From Chryseobacterium lathyri (GTDB lineage: Bacteria; Bacteroidota; Bacteroidia; Flavobacteriales; Weeksellaceae): a stretch of DNA of 64,000 bases. Shown in pieces: positions 27,780 to 36,270 of the stretch. The notes beneath the pieces are model-generated. The model did not search any database, was not told where the DNA came from, and saw nothing but the letters and a program-made list of their open reading frames with translations. The stretch covers positions 109,612 to 173,611 of the forward strand of contig NZ_QNFY01000012.1 of the NCBI RefSeq assembly GCF_003290185.1, in the 5' to 3' direction. The first letter of the stretch is position 1, and each line of letters starts with the position of its first letter. A program made the position numbers and the translations under genes.

Positions 27780-30700
27780 ATGTATAAAAAAATATATATA
27801 AGCATAGGATTAATACTGGGTATTTATCACTATGGACAGGTGGTCCTGAATTCTCCTCCTGTTCCTAATACGGAAAAAGCAGATCCTCAAAGTATACGTA
27901 TGCTTCCGGGATTCAGCTTTAATTCTGTAAGCGGGACATTTCGAGCCTATATTGGAGGATCTTCTTCCAATAATCCGGGGAATACCTATACGCCTATCAC
28001 CGTTGATTATTCGACTAATATTTCAAATACTGAAAATTATGTATATACCAGACAGTATTTAGTGCCTACCGAAGTTTCAAACGGATCTCTGCAGCAGATA
28101 CAAAGTGTCCAGTTTTTTGATGGCCTTGGAAGACCTAAGCAGTCAGTGAGCATTAAATCTACTCCTACCGGAAAAGATCTGGTGACCCATATTCCTTATG
28201 ATGGATTTGGCAGACAGGTAGACAGCTGGCTTCCGGTGCCTATGTCCTCGCAGAATGGAAATATCCAGACTGCAGTGGAAGGAAGTACCAATGCGTATTA
28301 TCAGTCAAACGGTATTAATGATTCCTTTCCATTCAGTCATCAAAATTTGGAAAATTCTCCGCTTGACAGACTCCTGAGCCAGAAAAACCCAGGTACCGAC
28401 TGGCAGAACAAACCTGTTACTTTCGGGTATGATACCAATGTAGCAGGGGAAGTGAAAAAATATGCGACCGTTACGAACTGGGTTGATGGAGCTACTTCTT
28501 CAGTATTAAGTACACCAGGAACTTATGGAGAAGCACAACTGTACAAAAATACCGTTACGGATGAAGATAATGGTAAAACCATAGAATACAAAAACGGTAA
28601 GGGACAAACCCTATTAGTCAGAAAAGTCATAAGCTCTTCAGAAAATGCAGACACTTATTATGTGTACAATGAATATGATCAGCTGGCGTTTGTAATTCCT
28701 CCTTTGGCTTCTGCTTCTGCATCAATTTCTACTACAGCTTTAGACCACCTATGTTATCAGTATAAGTATGACGGCAGAAACAGGCTGGTAGAAAAGAAGC
28801 TTCCGGGCAAAGGTCCAGAGCAGATGGTCTACAACAAAAAAGACCAGATTGTTCTGTACCGGGATATTGTTCTGAAAAACGGGATACCTAATTTTACAGC
28901 AGATAACTCATGGACTTTTACCAAGTATGATCAGTTCGGAAGAGTTGTTTACACTGGAATTTCGAGAGATGGAACTTCAAGACAGAACATTCAGACATAC
29001 ATTGATAACCAGCCGGTGAGTGCTTCTTATGAAACCCGTGGAGGAAATCTTGTTCTGAACGGAATGAATATAGGATACGGAAACGTTTCTTATCCTACAA
29101 GTATTGATAAGGTCCTTTCAGTCAATTATTATGATACTTATCCTGATGCTTCGACCATTCCGGCAACAATTTTAGGTCAGGAAGTGTTACTTCAGGATGT
29201 TCAGAGTTCGAATGTTAGTACCAAGAGCCTGCCTACAGCCTCTTATGTAAAAAATGTTGAAAACGATAATTGGACAAAGACCTATACTTATTATGACAGG
29301 AAAGGAAGAGTGATATCTACCTATTCTGTAAACCATCTCGGAGGATATACCAAAACAGAAAGTCTACTGAAATTCTCAGGTTCCCCGGAATACACACTTA
29401 CCGAGCATAAAAGAGCTGCAGATGGCACAAAAGTAAATATCAAAGAAACTTTTGAGTACGATCATCAGGAAAGACTTGTGAGGCATTGGCATCAAGTAAA
29501 TGGAGGAGCACAGGAACTCCTTGCAGAAAACCTTTACAACGATCTTGGCCAGATACAGACAAAAAATGTAGGGAATACTACAGGAAGCGCTTTGCAGAAT
29601 GTTAAATATGCATACAATATCAGAGGGTGGCTCACAAAACTTAATGAACCTTCCGATCTGCAGAATAAACTCTTTGCTTACGAGTTGAGGTATAACAGAC
29701 CGGACAGCCAGTTCTCCGGTTCTGCCAGATACAATGGAAACATCTCTCAGATGTCTTGGATTACCCAAAGCGATGCAGTAATGAGAAATTATTCCTATGA
29801 ATATGATTCCCTTAACCGTCTTAAAGAAGGACGTTTCTGGGATGCCATGAATTTAGACAGAGGAGAATACCATGAGCAGTTTACCTATGACCTGAATGGA
29901 AATATTAAAACCCTGCTCAGAAGAGGAAAACAGCTTCCAGGCTATACGGCACCAGAAGTCATGGATAACCTTGAATACCATTACGAAAATGGTGAGCAGA
30001 GCAATAAGTTAACCTATCTTAAAGAAGTGGGAACGGGTAATGCTTTAAGCGGATATCCGCTTTCATCAGGAAGTACCGGAAGTACAATTATCTATGATCT
30101 GAATGGGAATATGACGGTTCAGCAGGATAAAGGTATTTCTTCTATTCAATATAATTATTTAAATTTACCGGAAAAGATTACCCAAAACTCTAAAATAACA
30201 GATTACACTTACAGGGCAGATGGGGTGAAAGTAAAAAAGATCTTCGGTACAGATACCACAGATTATTTAGACGGTTTCCAGTATGAAAATGGAACGTTGA
30301 AATTTTTACCAACTGCTGAGGGATATTTTAATTTTGAGACCGGAAAGTATGTGTATAATTATACTGACCATCTTGGAAATGTCAGGTTGAGTTATTTTAA
30401 AAACGGCTCAGGAGCAGAGATCATTGAGGAGAGTAATTATTATCCGTTTGGATTGAAACATGAAGGGTATAATGTTTTGTCGGGAAATCCTGCGTATAAG
30501 TATAAGTACAACGGAAAGGAGTTGCAGGAGACGGGAATGTATGATTATGGTTTTAGACAATATATGCCAGATCTTGGAAGATGGTCATCACTTGATCCAC
30601 TTTCGGAATTAGCTTCGAGTTGGACTTCTTATAGATATGCATATGATAATCCGCTAAGATATATCGATCCTAAAGGTTTATTTGAAAGTAGAAAAGAAGC

Positions 30701-31358
30701 TAGACAATACCGAAGAGAGCATGATCTACATGGATCAATTAAGAAGCAGAAAGATGGAAGTTATGCGATAAATGATAGGGATAATATGATATCATATGCT
30801 AAAGGTAATGATTCTGATCTAACTGCTTCGGATGCTCACGATAACGATGGCGTTGTTGAATCTGTTTTAGTTACAAAGGCTCCATATAGTCAGAAAGATG
30901 CTTTTGATCTTACAACAACGGATATTTCATTATTTGAAAATATTACCTGGAAAGGAATGTCAACAGCTCAAAAAAGCAAGTTTGTATGGGATGCTAAAAA
31001 AATTATTAAAACAACTACAGGATTAAAAATTCCTGGAAGTACTAGTAGTTGGTATAGAGCAAAAATTCCAAAGGCAATGAAAGGTATAGGCGTTGCAGGA
31101 GGAGCTGTTGCAGGAGCTGTTATAATTTATGATGTAGTTGATAGTAAGCAAATAAAAGCGTCTAACATTTTGGATGCTGCCGTAACAGGAGTGAGTTTCG
31201 TTCCTGGATGGGGTTGGGTTGTTGGAGGTGTTTTTTTTGGTGCAGATATGGTTACAAAGGGAATTACTGGTCAATCAATAGGAGATCACTTGGATAATTA
31301 CATTGAAGAAAAATATGATAAAGATGATGGAGCATTAATAGATTGGTCAAAGAAATGA
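27780..31358 (+). CDS. RHS repeat polymorphic toxin with DUF6443 and variable C-terminal tip
   Basis: The 1192-residue protein has an N-terminal signal and a DUF6443 segment (VQFFDGLGRPKQSV, IPYDGFGRQVDSW). Many YD repeats follow, then the RHS core: DHLGNVRLSYF near residue 863, YNGKELQETGMYDYGFRQYM, and the closing YRYAYDNPLRYIDPKG ending at residue 966. Beyond lies a 226-residue tip: a charged linker (residues 967-1040), then two hydrophobic, glycine-rich segments (about 1102-1118, IGVAGGAVAGAVII; about 1130-1160, FVPGWGWVVGGVFFGAD). No nuclease, deaminase or protease motif is seen, so a membrane-active tip is inferred. The stop codon overlaps the start of a small membrane protein gene. Confidence 0.85.
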   Translation: MYKKIYISIGLILGIYHYGQVVLNSPPVPNTEKADPQSIRMLPGFSFNSVSGTFRAYIGGSSSNNPGNTYTPITVDYSTNISNTENYVYTRQYLVPTEVSNGSLQQIQSVQFFDGLGRPKQSVSIKSTPTGKDLVTHIPYDGFGRQVDSWLPVPMSSQNGNIQTAVEGSTNAYYQSNGINDSFPFSHQNLENSPLDRLLSQKNPGTDWQNKPVTFGYDTNVAGEVKKYATVTNWVDGATSSVLSTPGTYGEAQLYKNTVTDEDNGKTIEYKNGKGQTLLVRKVISSSENADTYYVYNEYDQLAFVIPPLASASASISTTALDHLCYQYKYDGRNRLVEKKLPGKGPEQMVYNKKDQIVLYRDIVLKNGIPNFTADNSWTFTKYDQFGRVVYTGISRDGTSRQNIQTYIDNQPVSASYETRGGNLVLNGMNIGYGNVSYPTSIDKVLSVNYYDTYPDASTIPATILGQEVLLQDVQSSNVSTKSLPTASYVKNVENDNWTKTYTYYDRKGRVISTYSVNHLGGYTKTESLLKFSGSPEYTLTEHKRAADGTKVNIKETFEYDHQERLVRHWHQVNGGAQELLAENLYNDLGQIQTKNVGNTTGSALQNVKYAYNIRGWLTKLNEPSDLQNKLFAYELRYNRPDSQFSGSARYNGNISQMSWITQSDAVMRNYSYEYDSLNRLKEGRFWDAMNLDRGEYHEQFTYDLNGNIKTLLRRGKQLPGYTAPEVMDNLEYHYENGEQSNKLTYLKEVGTGNALSGYPLSSGSTGSTIIYDLNGNMTVQQDKGISSIQYNYLNLPEKITQNSKITDYTYRADGVKVKKIFGTDTTDYLDGFQYENGTLKFLPTAEGYFNFETGKYVYNYTDHLGNVRLSYFKNGSGAEIIEESNYYPFGLKHEGYNVLSGNPAYKYKYNGKELQETGMYDYGFRQYMPDLGRWSSLDPLSELASSWTSYRYAYDNPLRYIDPKGLFESRKEARQYRREHDLHGSIKKQKDGSYAINDRDNMISYAKGNDSDLTASDAHDNDGVVESVLVTKAPYSQKDAFDLTTTDISLFENITWKGMSTAQKSKFVWDAKKIIKTTTGLKIPGSTSSWYRAKIPKAMKGIGVAGGAVAGAVIIYDVVDSKQIKASNILDAAVTGVSFVPGWGWVVGGVFFGADMVTKGITGQSIGDHLDNYIEEKYDKDDGALIDWSKK

Positions 31359-31771
31359 AAAAGATAGAAGAAAATATTTTTTATAGAGTTTATATTGCTT
31401 ATTTAAATAAAGATTATCCGGCCACATTTGTAAGTTGTTTATATATTGCATTTGTTTATATGTTTTTATTTGCACCAATTTATGGCTTGTGTATTGATTT
31501 ATTTAAAGGGATAGGTAAAAATATTATAAAATTTTTATATATAATATATGTTGCGGTCATTCTTATTATAATATTTAAGAAATACTATAATAAAGTAACA
31601 TTAAATAATATATTAAATAGAAATAAACATAAAAAACAATATTTACCTACTTGGTGCTATTTTATAATATTACCAATTAGTATGATTTTAGGAATAGGTC
31701 TTTATATTTTAGTATCTATACAAATCTTACAAAGGCTTAACTTAGAGGGGTATTTATATGATTTATTATAA
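31355..31771 (+). CDS. membrane protein, probable immunity protein of the RHS tip
   Basis: The ATG at 31355 overlaps the RHS stop as ATGA, a classic coupling of toxin and immunity genes; an in-frame start exists 4 codons earlier. The 138-residue product has three or four membrane helices (YIAFVYMFLFAPIYGL, FLYIIYVAVILIIIF, FIILPISMILGIGLYILVSI) and a basic loop between. It matches no family I recognise. Membrane immunity proteins usually guard against pore-forming or other membrane-acting toxins, which fits the hydrophobic tip. Composition is strongly AT-rich, like the tip and unlike the RHS body. Confidence 0.7.
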   Translation: MKKIEENIFYRVYIAYLNKDYPATFVSCLYIAFVYMFLFAPIYGLCIDLFKGIGKNIIKFLYIIYVAVILIIIFKKYYNKVTLNNILNRNKHKKQYLPTWCYFIILPISMILGIGLYILVSIQILQRLNLEGYLYDLL

Positions 31772-31891
31772 TGTATTTGAATTGTTGTGTGGGGTATTGT
31801 CTCTGCAACCTCTAACAAAATAAAAGCCTGTATTAAAGTGAGCCAGCCTCATGTTGGCACAAGCGTCTCACTCGTGCCGATAGATAGAAAT

Positions 31892-31919
31892 AAAACCCTT
31901 GCAGTTTTGCGGGGGTTTT
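31892..31919 (+). terminator. terminator downstream of the immunity candidate
   Basis: Stem AAAACCCTTGCA/TGCGGGGGTTTT (two wobble pairs) with loop GTTT, followed by G and a T-containing tail. Confidence 0.65.
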
Positions 31920-32007
31920 GTGTTAAAAATTAAAAACTAAATTTACACAAAGACAACCCATGAAAACAATCTCCTATATCCTTTCTATCCCACTTCTTCC
32001 CTCGCTA

Positions 32008-32028
32008 CCGCACGATTGTATCGTGTGG
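32008..32028. repeat. REP-like palindrome
   Basis: CCGCACGAT and ATCGTGTGG form a 9-bp stem (one G-T pair) with a TGT loop and no T run, so it is not a terminator. Its GC-rich arms stand out in this AT-rich region. Confidence 0.5.
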
Positions 32029-32037
32029 CAGATAAAA

Positions 32038-32070
32038 ACAAAACCCTCGCAAAATGCAAGGGGTTTTTGT
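32038..32070 (+). terminator. terminator-like hairpin
   Basis: ACAAAACCC and GGGGTTTTTGT pair around a GCAAAATGC inner hairpin with one mismatch and one bulge. It resembles the terminator at 31892 and may be a decayed duplicate. Confidence 0.45.
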
Positions 32071-32326
32071 ATTATAATGCGGCTACGTTTTTGTTAAAGA
32101 AGTCTTTAAGTTTTTTGTGTTTTTCAATAAATAATTCTATAAAACAAGCTATCGACAAATTCAGGCTGGAAAATAACAATCTATTTTTTGATATCAATTC
32201 CGGACTTTGGAATTGACAAAAGTAATTTATATCTAATGTTAGGGAAATACTTAGATTTTACTGCAATTATAGCAGTTTTCTTTGGTATATTTGTTAAACA
32301 ATCAACACCACACAAATCTTATCGTC

Positions 32327-33859
32327 ATGAAAAAGTTCCTTTTAATCATTCTCGGAATCCTTGTTATTCTGGTAGCTGTACTGCTGATCAAAATGTATAC
32401 TTACCCGTTCAAAAAAATGACAGCAGAAACTTCAGAAGGGTGGAAGCCTGTGAAGAACGATTCTGCCGTACTTCGGTTGTCAGGAGGGATCAAGATACCT
32501 ACAGTTTCTACAGGAAGCCTTGGCGAATTCAATTACGCTCCCTTTGATCAGTTTAAACAATACCTGAAAGCATCTTATCCATTGGTTTATCAGTATACCG
32601 AAAATACAGAGATCAATACCCATGCTTTGGTTTTCAGGCTTAAAGGAAGTGACCCTTCGCTGGAACCTATACTTTTTCCTTCCCATATAGACGTCGTACC
32701 TCCCGGAGATGCCGATGTGAAAAATAAAGATCAGAATATTTTCAGGCCTGATGACAAGCCTTTGCCTCCGGTTTCTAAAGTAGCGGAAGACTGGGACTTC
32801 GAACCCTTTTCAGGGACTGTAGCCAATGGCAGAATCTATGGAAGAGGAGCCATCGACATGAAGGGAATGCTTTTTTCCCTCATGGAATCTATCAATACCA
32901 TGATTAAAAGCAAAAAAAATCCTAAACGCGACATCTATCTGGCTTTCGGTTTTGATGAAGAGGTGGGCGGACAAAAAGGAGCTGTACAGATTGCAGATTA
33001 TTTTAAGAAAAAAGGACTTCAGTTCGACGCAGTTTATGACGAAGGAGGTTTGATCATGCGGAAAGGAAATGTGGCTGGAGTAAATTCAGATATCGCAGTG
33101 GTGGGCTGTGCAGAAAAAGGGTTTTTATCCGCAAAAATAAAAGTTAAAGGACTTGGGGGACATTCCTCCATGCCGCCTATGGAAAGCGCAATAGGAAAAG
33201 CTGCAGTGATCATGCAGCGTCTTGAAGACGATCAGATGAAGCCTGAAATAACCCCACTCATCAAAGGCTTTTTTGACAATATCGGCGGAGCAATGCCATG
33301 GACCACCAGGCTGGCTCTCTCTAACCAGTGGCTGCTAAAACCTCTTCTTTTATCCCAGCTTACCAAAAATAATACGACCAATGCCTTAGTACGTACAACC
33401 ACTGCTTTAACGATGATGAAAGGAAGCGATGGAACCAATGTTCTTTCTCCCGAAGTGGAATTTATCGTTAATTTCAGGCTTCTTCCCGGAAATACAGTTA
33501 AAGATGTTCATGATCATATTGCAAAAGCCACAGAAGGTTTTGATGTTGAGGTAGAAGAGATCGACAATACCAGAGAAGCTTCTGCCGTTTCTCCTTCTAA
33601 TACAAAAGGATTTAAATTAATAGAAGCCGGAGTCAGAGAGATCTATCCGGGGGCCATTGTGACTCCGTATCTTACTATGGCCGGGACCGACGCTTATAAA
33701 TACCAGATCGTAAGCAAAAATATTTACAGATTTATGCCCATCAGGATTAACAGCTCAGAACAGCAAAGCATCCACAGCACCAATGAATATATCAGTATTG
33801 AAAACTACCTGAAAATGATCCATTACTTTGAATACATGATGACGAATTACGACAAATAA
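32327..33859 (+). CDS. M20-family metallopeptidase (carboxypeptidase S/PM20D1-like)
   Basis: With the ATG at 32327 the protein has 510 residues. An N-terminal membrane anchor (FLLIILGILVILVAVLLI) fits this start better than the one 15 codons earlier. Zinc-binding landmarks of M20 enzymes follow: SHIDVVPPGD, YGRGAIDMKG, FGFDEEVGGQ with the general-base Glu pair, a DEGG segment, and TMAGTDAYKY near the end. It should hydrolyse or form N-acyl amino acids or cleave C-terminal residues in the periplasm. The substrate is unknown. No obvious operon partners. Confidence 0.88.
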   Translation: MKKFLLIILGILVILVAVLLIKMYTYPFKKMTAETSEGWKPVKNDSAVLRLSGGIKIPTVSTGSLGEFNYAPFDQFKQYLKASYPLVYQYTENTEINTHALVFRLKGSDPSLEPILFPSHIDVVPPGDADVKNKDQNIFRPDDKPLPPVSKVAEDWDFEPFSGTVANGRIYGRGAIDMKGMLFSLMESINTMIKSKKNPKRDIYLAFGFDEEVGGQKGAVQIADYFKKKGLQFDAVYDEGGLIMRKGNVAGVNSDIAVVGCAEKGFLSAKIKVKGLGGHSSMPPMESAIGKAAVIMQRLEDDQMKPEITPLIKGFFDNIGGAMPWTTRLALSNQWLLKPLLLSQLTKNNTTNALVRTTTALTMMKGSDGTNVLSPEVEFIVNFRLLPGNTVKDVHDHIAKATEGFDVEVEEIDNTREASAVSPSNTKGFKLIEAGVREIYPGAIVTPYLTMAGTDAYKYQIVSKNIYRFMPIRINSSEQQSIHSTNEYISIENYLKMIHYFEYMMTNYDK

Positions 33860-34161
33860 TTTCGGGGTACGGGATGGGAGTTAGAGAGTCGGAGAGTTTG
33901 AGTGTCTTAGAGTTTCGGGATTTGGATTACGGGGGTTAAAGTAGGAGTCGCTATTGTGTATTTCGGCATCTTAAAAGTTAACCGTTGCTGTATAAAGATT
34001 TTAAATAATTGGTTTAAGTCTTATGATCACCCTTAGTTTTAGTCTTAGCCTCATCAAAAATCTCATGTCTGAAATCTGAAATCTTGACTCTCAAAAAAAA
34101 ATAACACGTCAAGTTTTGTCGCATTACAGCAATAGCTTTGTCATATCAAAATTACAGAGCT
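33860..34161. other. intergenic filler with degenerate GAGTT/TTAGAG repeats
   Basis: The 302 bases begin with a purine-rich stretch of the type GGGAGTTAGAGAGTCGGAGA that continues to about 33950, then AT-rich sequence. No gene, tRNA or clear terminator is seen. Similar low-complexity runs occur at about 36970-37010 and 62008-62060. Confidence 0.45.
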
Positions 34162-34860
34162 ATGGAATTGCCGTTTTACTTAACATTTAAAGAATTTGAA
34201 AGCCATTATTACGACGCCCTTGAACAATGGTTTGAAAAATATCACAACGCCAGCGAAATTGATTATCTGAAGGCCCTTGCAGATCTTTACAGCCCTTATC
34301 TGTATTACAGCTTTGCGGACGATAAGCTTTTGGCTGATGCTTCCATGGAGATCAAAGATTGTTTTTTGCCTTATCATGAAAAAATCGGAATTTCTTTTTG
34401 CACCAACTGTGAAAATGAAAAACATTTCAAAGCAAAAGGAATGAACCATATATTTGATTGGAAAACCATCACCATGATGGAATACGCCCAGCATATTCTG
34501 GACAAAATCAACAGATACCTGTTAAAAAACGATAGCGTTCTGGACGGAAATAAAACAATCCTGGATTATATCAACGACTGTGAGGTTGTTACCGCAAGGG
34601 AAGGCGCAGGATATTGTGTGAATTACAACAGGCATCAGGCTGCAGTTCCTTTTTTGAAGGCTTATCTTCCTTGCTACGGACAGACGGTGGATATTGCAGT
34701 ATATCGGGATTTTATTTTTTCTGTCGTGCAGATCGCAGAATATATCGATAAGAAACTGAAATCCGTACAGGCCTTTGAGCACACGGTTTACGCTAAATTA
34801 AAATCAGAGGCCAAGTTCAAAGTACAGATGAGCCATCAGTTTCTCACGATCTGCAATTAA
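34162..34860 (+). CDS. conserved-looking protein of unknown function
   Basis: The 232-residue soluble protein begins MELPFYLTFKEFESHYYD. The frame could also start at a TTG 8 codons earlier, but ATG is preferred. It is rich in aromatic and charged residues, lacks a signal peptide or membrane helix, and contains a CTNC pair (ISFCTNCENEKHF, about residue 80) that might bind metal. No family is recognised. It is a single gene with its own terminator. Confidence 0.6.
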   Translation: MELPFYLTFKEFESHYYDALEQWFEKYHNASEIDYLKALADLYSPYLYYSFADDKLLADASMEIKDCFLPYHEKIGISFCTNCENEKHFKAKGMNHIFDWKTITMMEYAQHILDKINRYLLKNDSVLDGNKTILDYINDCEVVTAREGAGYCVNYNRHQAAVPFLKAYLPCYGQTVDIAVYRDFIFSVVQIAEYIDKKLKSVQAFEHTVYAKLKSEAKFKVQMSHQFLTICN

Positions 34861-34922
34861 ATTTTACACCAAACATTCATATCTAATTATATTGATGGAA
34901 GAACTTCAACAGTTTTCCAGAC

Positions 34923-34950
34923 AAATCCTGGCAGAAATGCCGGGATTTTG
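34923..34950 (+). terminator. terminator
   Basis: Stem AAATCCTGGCA/TGCCGGGATTT with a GAAA loop, then TTGTTTT. It ends the gene at 34162. Confidence 0.75.
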
Positions 34951-34993
34951 TTTTATTTCGCTCATTATTTAATAGCATGAGTAAAATAAAAAA

Positions 34994-35017
34994 GCCTTAA
35001 ACAATTAAGTTTAAGAC
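34994..35017 (-). terminator. terminator of tRNA-Ser
   Basis: On the minus strand a 9-bp stem GTCTTAAAC/GTTTAAGGC is followed by TTTTTTATTTT, 14 bases after the tRNA 3' end. Confidence 0.7.
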
Positions 35018-35030
35018 CTTTATCTTTTTG

Positions 35031-35117
35031 CAGAGAGGAAGGGATTCGAACCCTCGATACAGTTACCCGTATACTACCTTTCCAGGGTAGCTCCTTCAAC
35101 CACTCGGACACCTCTCT
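35031..35117 (-). tRNA. tRNA-Ser (anticodon GGA)
   Basis: On the minus strand acceptor AGAGAGG pairs with CCTCTCT, the discriminator is G, and the anticodon stem CTACC/GGTAG encloses CTGGAAA, giving GGA. A long variable arm as in class II tRNAs and a TTCGAAT T loop are present. CCA is not encoded. Confidence 0.95.
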
Positions 35118-35128
35118 ATTTGAGACTG

Positions 35129-35159
35129 CAAAAATAGGGTAATTTCTGGAATCTGCAAA
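35129..35159 (-). promoter_or_regulatory. promoter of tRNA-Ser
   Basis: On the minus strand TTTG (35159-35156), 19 bases, then TATTTTTG (35136-35129). It ends 12 bases before the tRNA, so the leader is very short. Confidence 0.75.
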
Positions 35160-35172
35160 TTATTATTTAAAA

Positions 35173-36189
35173 TTACTCAGTAATTTCTCCACAAAGGCTC
35201 TTCGTGAAGTTGTCTGCAAAGGTTCCGGAGTAATTCGGATTGTCTATCAGGTGCATCGCTTTACTGATGGCACTTTCTGCTGTCATATCTTTTCCGCTGA
35301 TCGCTCCGATCCTTGAAAAAATATTACTGTTTTCATACTTTCCGAACGAAATACCTCCTGAAATACACTGACTTACCACAACGATTTCTGTTCCGTTATT
35401 TCTGATTTCCTCAAGCGTTTCCTGTGTTTTTTCACTGCTGAAAATAGTTCCCGAACCGAAAACCTGAAGAATAAGAACCTTCATTTTAGGGATTTCTTTA
35501 AAATGGCTCAGATGCATGCCCGGAAAAATTCTCCAGAAAAGAATATCTTCAGAAATATTTTCATCTACATGAAATTCTATATCAGGATCACACCGGTAAA
35601 GATTATCCTTAATGATATTTAAATGAACGCCGGATTGTCCCAATATCGGGTAATTCGGACTCGCATAAGCATCAAAATACTCCGCAGAATATTTCAATGT
35701 TCTGTTCCCTCTTAATAATTTATACTCAAAATAAACAGCAACTTCCTGAATAACCGCTTCATCATTTTCATAAAGACTGGCATAATAAAGGCTTGTCAGA
35801 AGGTTTTCCTTCGCATCCGTTCTCAGATCTCCGATCGGAAGCTGTGAGCCCGTCATGATTACAGGCTTTCTCAGTCCTTTCAACATAAAACTTAAAGCAG
35901 AAGCTGTATAAGACATCGTATCCGTTCCGTGAAGGATCAAAAAGCCGTCATAGAGTTCATAGTTTTTGAGAATATAGTTGGCAATAACCTTCCATTCCTC
36001 AGGTCCCATATCCGAAGAGTCCAGCGGTTTGGCAAATGGATGCACAAATACTTCACATTCCATTAATTTCATCTCAGGCATTTTTTCGAAAATATTTCCA
36101 AAATCAAATGCGCGGAGGCTTCCGGTTTCATAATCTTTTTCCATACCGATGGTTCCCCCGGTATAAATGAGCAGGACTTTTCGTTTCAT
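35173..36189 (-). CDS. ansA: type I (cytoplasmic) L-asparaginase
   Basis: The 338-residue enzyme hydrolyses asparagine to aspartate and ammonia. Catalytic landmarks are LIYTGGTIGM (first Thr nucleophile region), LHGTDTMSYTASALSFML (second Thr-Asp pair) and the Lys in GDLRTDAKENL. No signal peptide is present, which fits the low-affinity cytoplasmic type. It diverges from the TrmH gene. Asparagine synthase B at the far end of the window makes the opposite product. Confidence 0.93.
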   Translation of the reverse strand: MKRKVLLIYTGGTIGMEKDYETGSLRAFDFGNIFEKMPEMKLMECEVFVHPFAKPLDSSDMGPEEWKVIANYILKNYELYDGFLILHGTDTMSYTASALSFMLKGLRKPVIMTGSQLPIGDLRTDAKENLLTSLYYASLYENDEAVIQEVAVYFEYKLLRGNRTLKYSAEYFDAYASPNYPILGQSGVHLNIIKDNLYRCDPDIEFHVDENISEDILFWRIFPGMHLSHFKEIPKMKVLILQVFGSGTIFSSEKTQETLEEIRNNGTEIVVVSQCISGGISFGKYENSNIFSRIGAISGKDMTAESAISKAMHLIDNPNYSGTFADNFTKSLCGEITE

Positions 36190-36270
36190 GAATTACTTTT
36201 TTCTAAGAAATTGAGCCTCGTTCAGGTTCATAGCTCAAAATTACGTTAATTTGCAAAGATTTGAAAATGA

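Larger units (their letters stand above)
31960..32097 (+). pseudogene. short signal-peptide-like ORF, probable gene remnant
   Basis: The 45-codon frame starts MKTISYILSIPLLPSLPHD and then runs straight through the palindrome at 32008 and the terminator-like hairpin at 32038, which makes a functional product unlikely. Its opening resembles that of the 37-residue ORF at 27658 (MK-x-I-x-x-I-x-x-IP), hinting at two stubs of the same kind of secreted gene. Confidence 0.3.
31772..32326. other. hairpin-rich intergenic debris after the RHS/immunity pair
   Basis: The 555 bases hold two GGGGTTTT-type terminator hairpins, two further palindromes (near 31857-31879, GGCAC...GTGCC; and 32008-32028) and a short signal-peptide-like ORF at 31960-32097. 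Such a mix often marks the tail of a polymorphic-toxin locus where older tip/immunity cassettes have decayed. No intact gene is present. Confidence 0.5.

Noticed and set aside
29376..29768. 130-codon minus-strand frame inside the RHS gene
   Set aside because: It is antisense to YD repeats and its composition is that of a shadow frame.
22389..32326. Toxin island carried by an insertion sequence or integrative element
   Set aside because: No transposase, integrase or terminal repeats were found around it; the boundary genes look ordinary.
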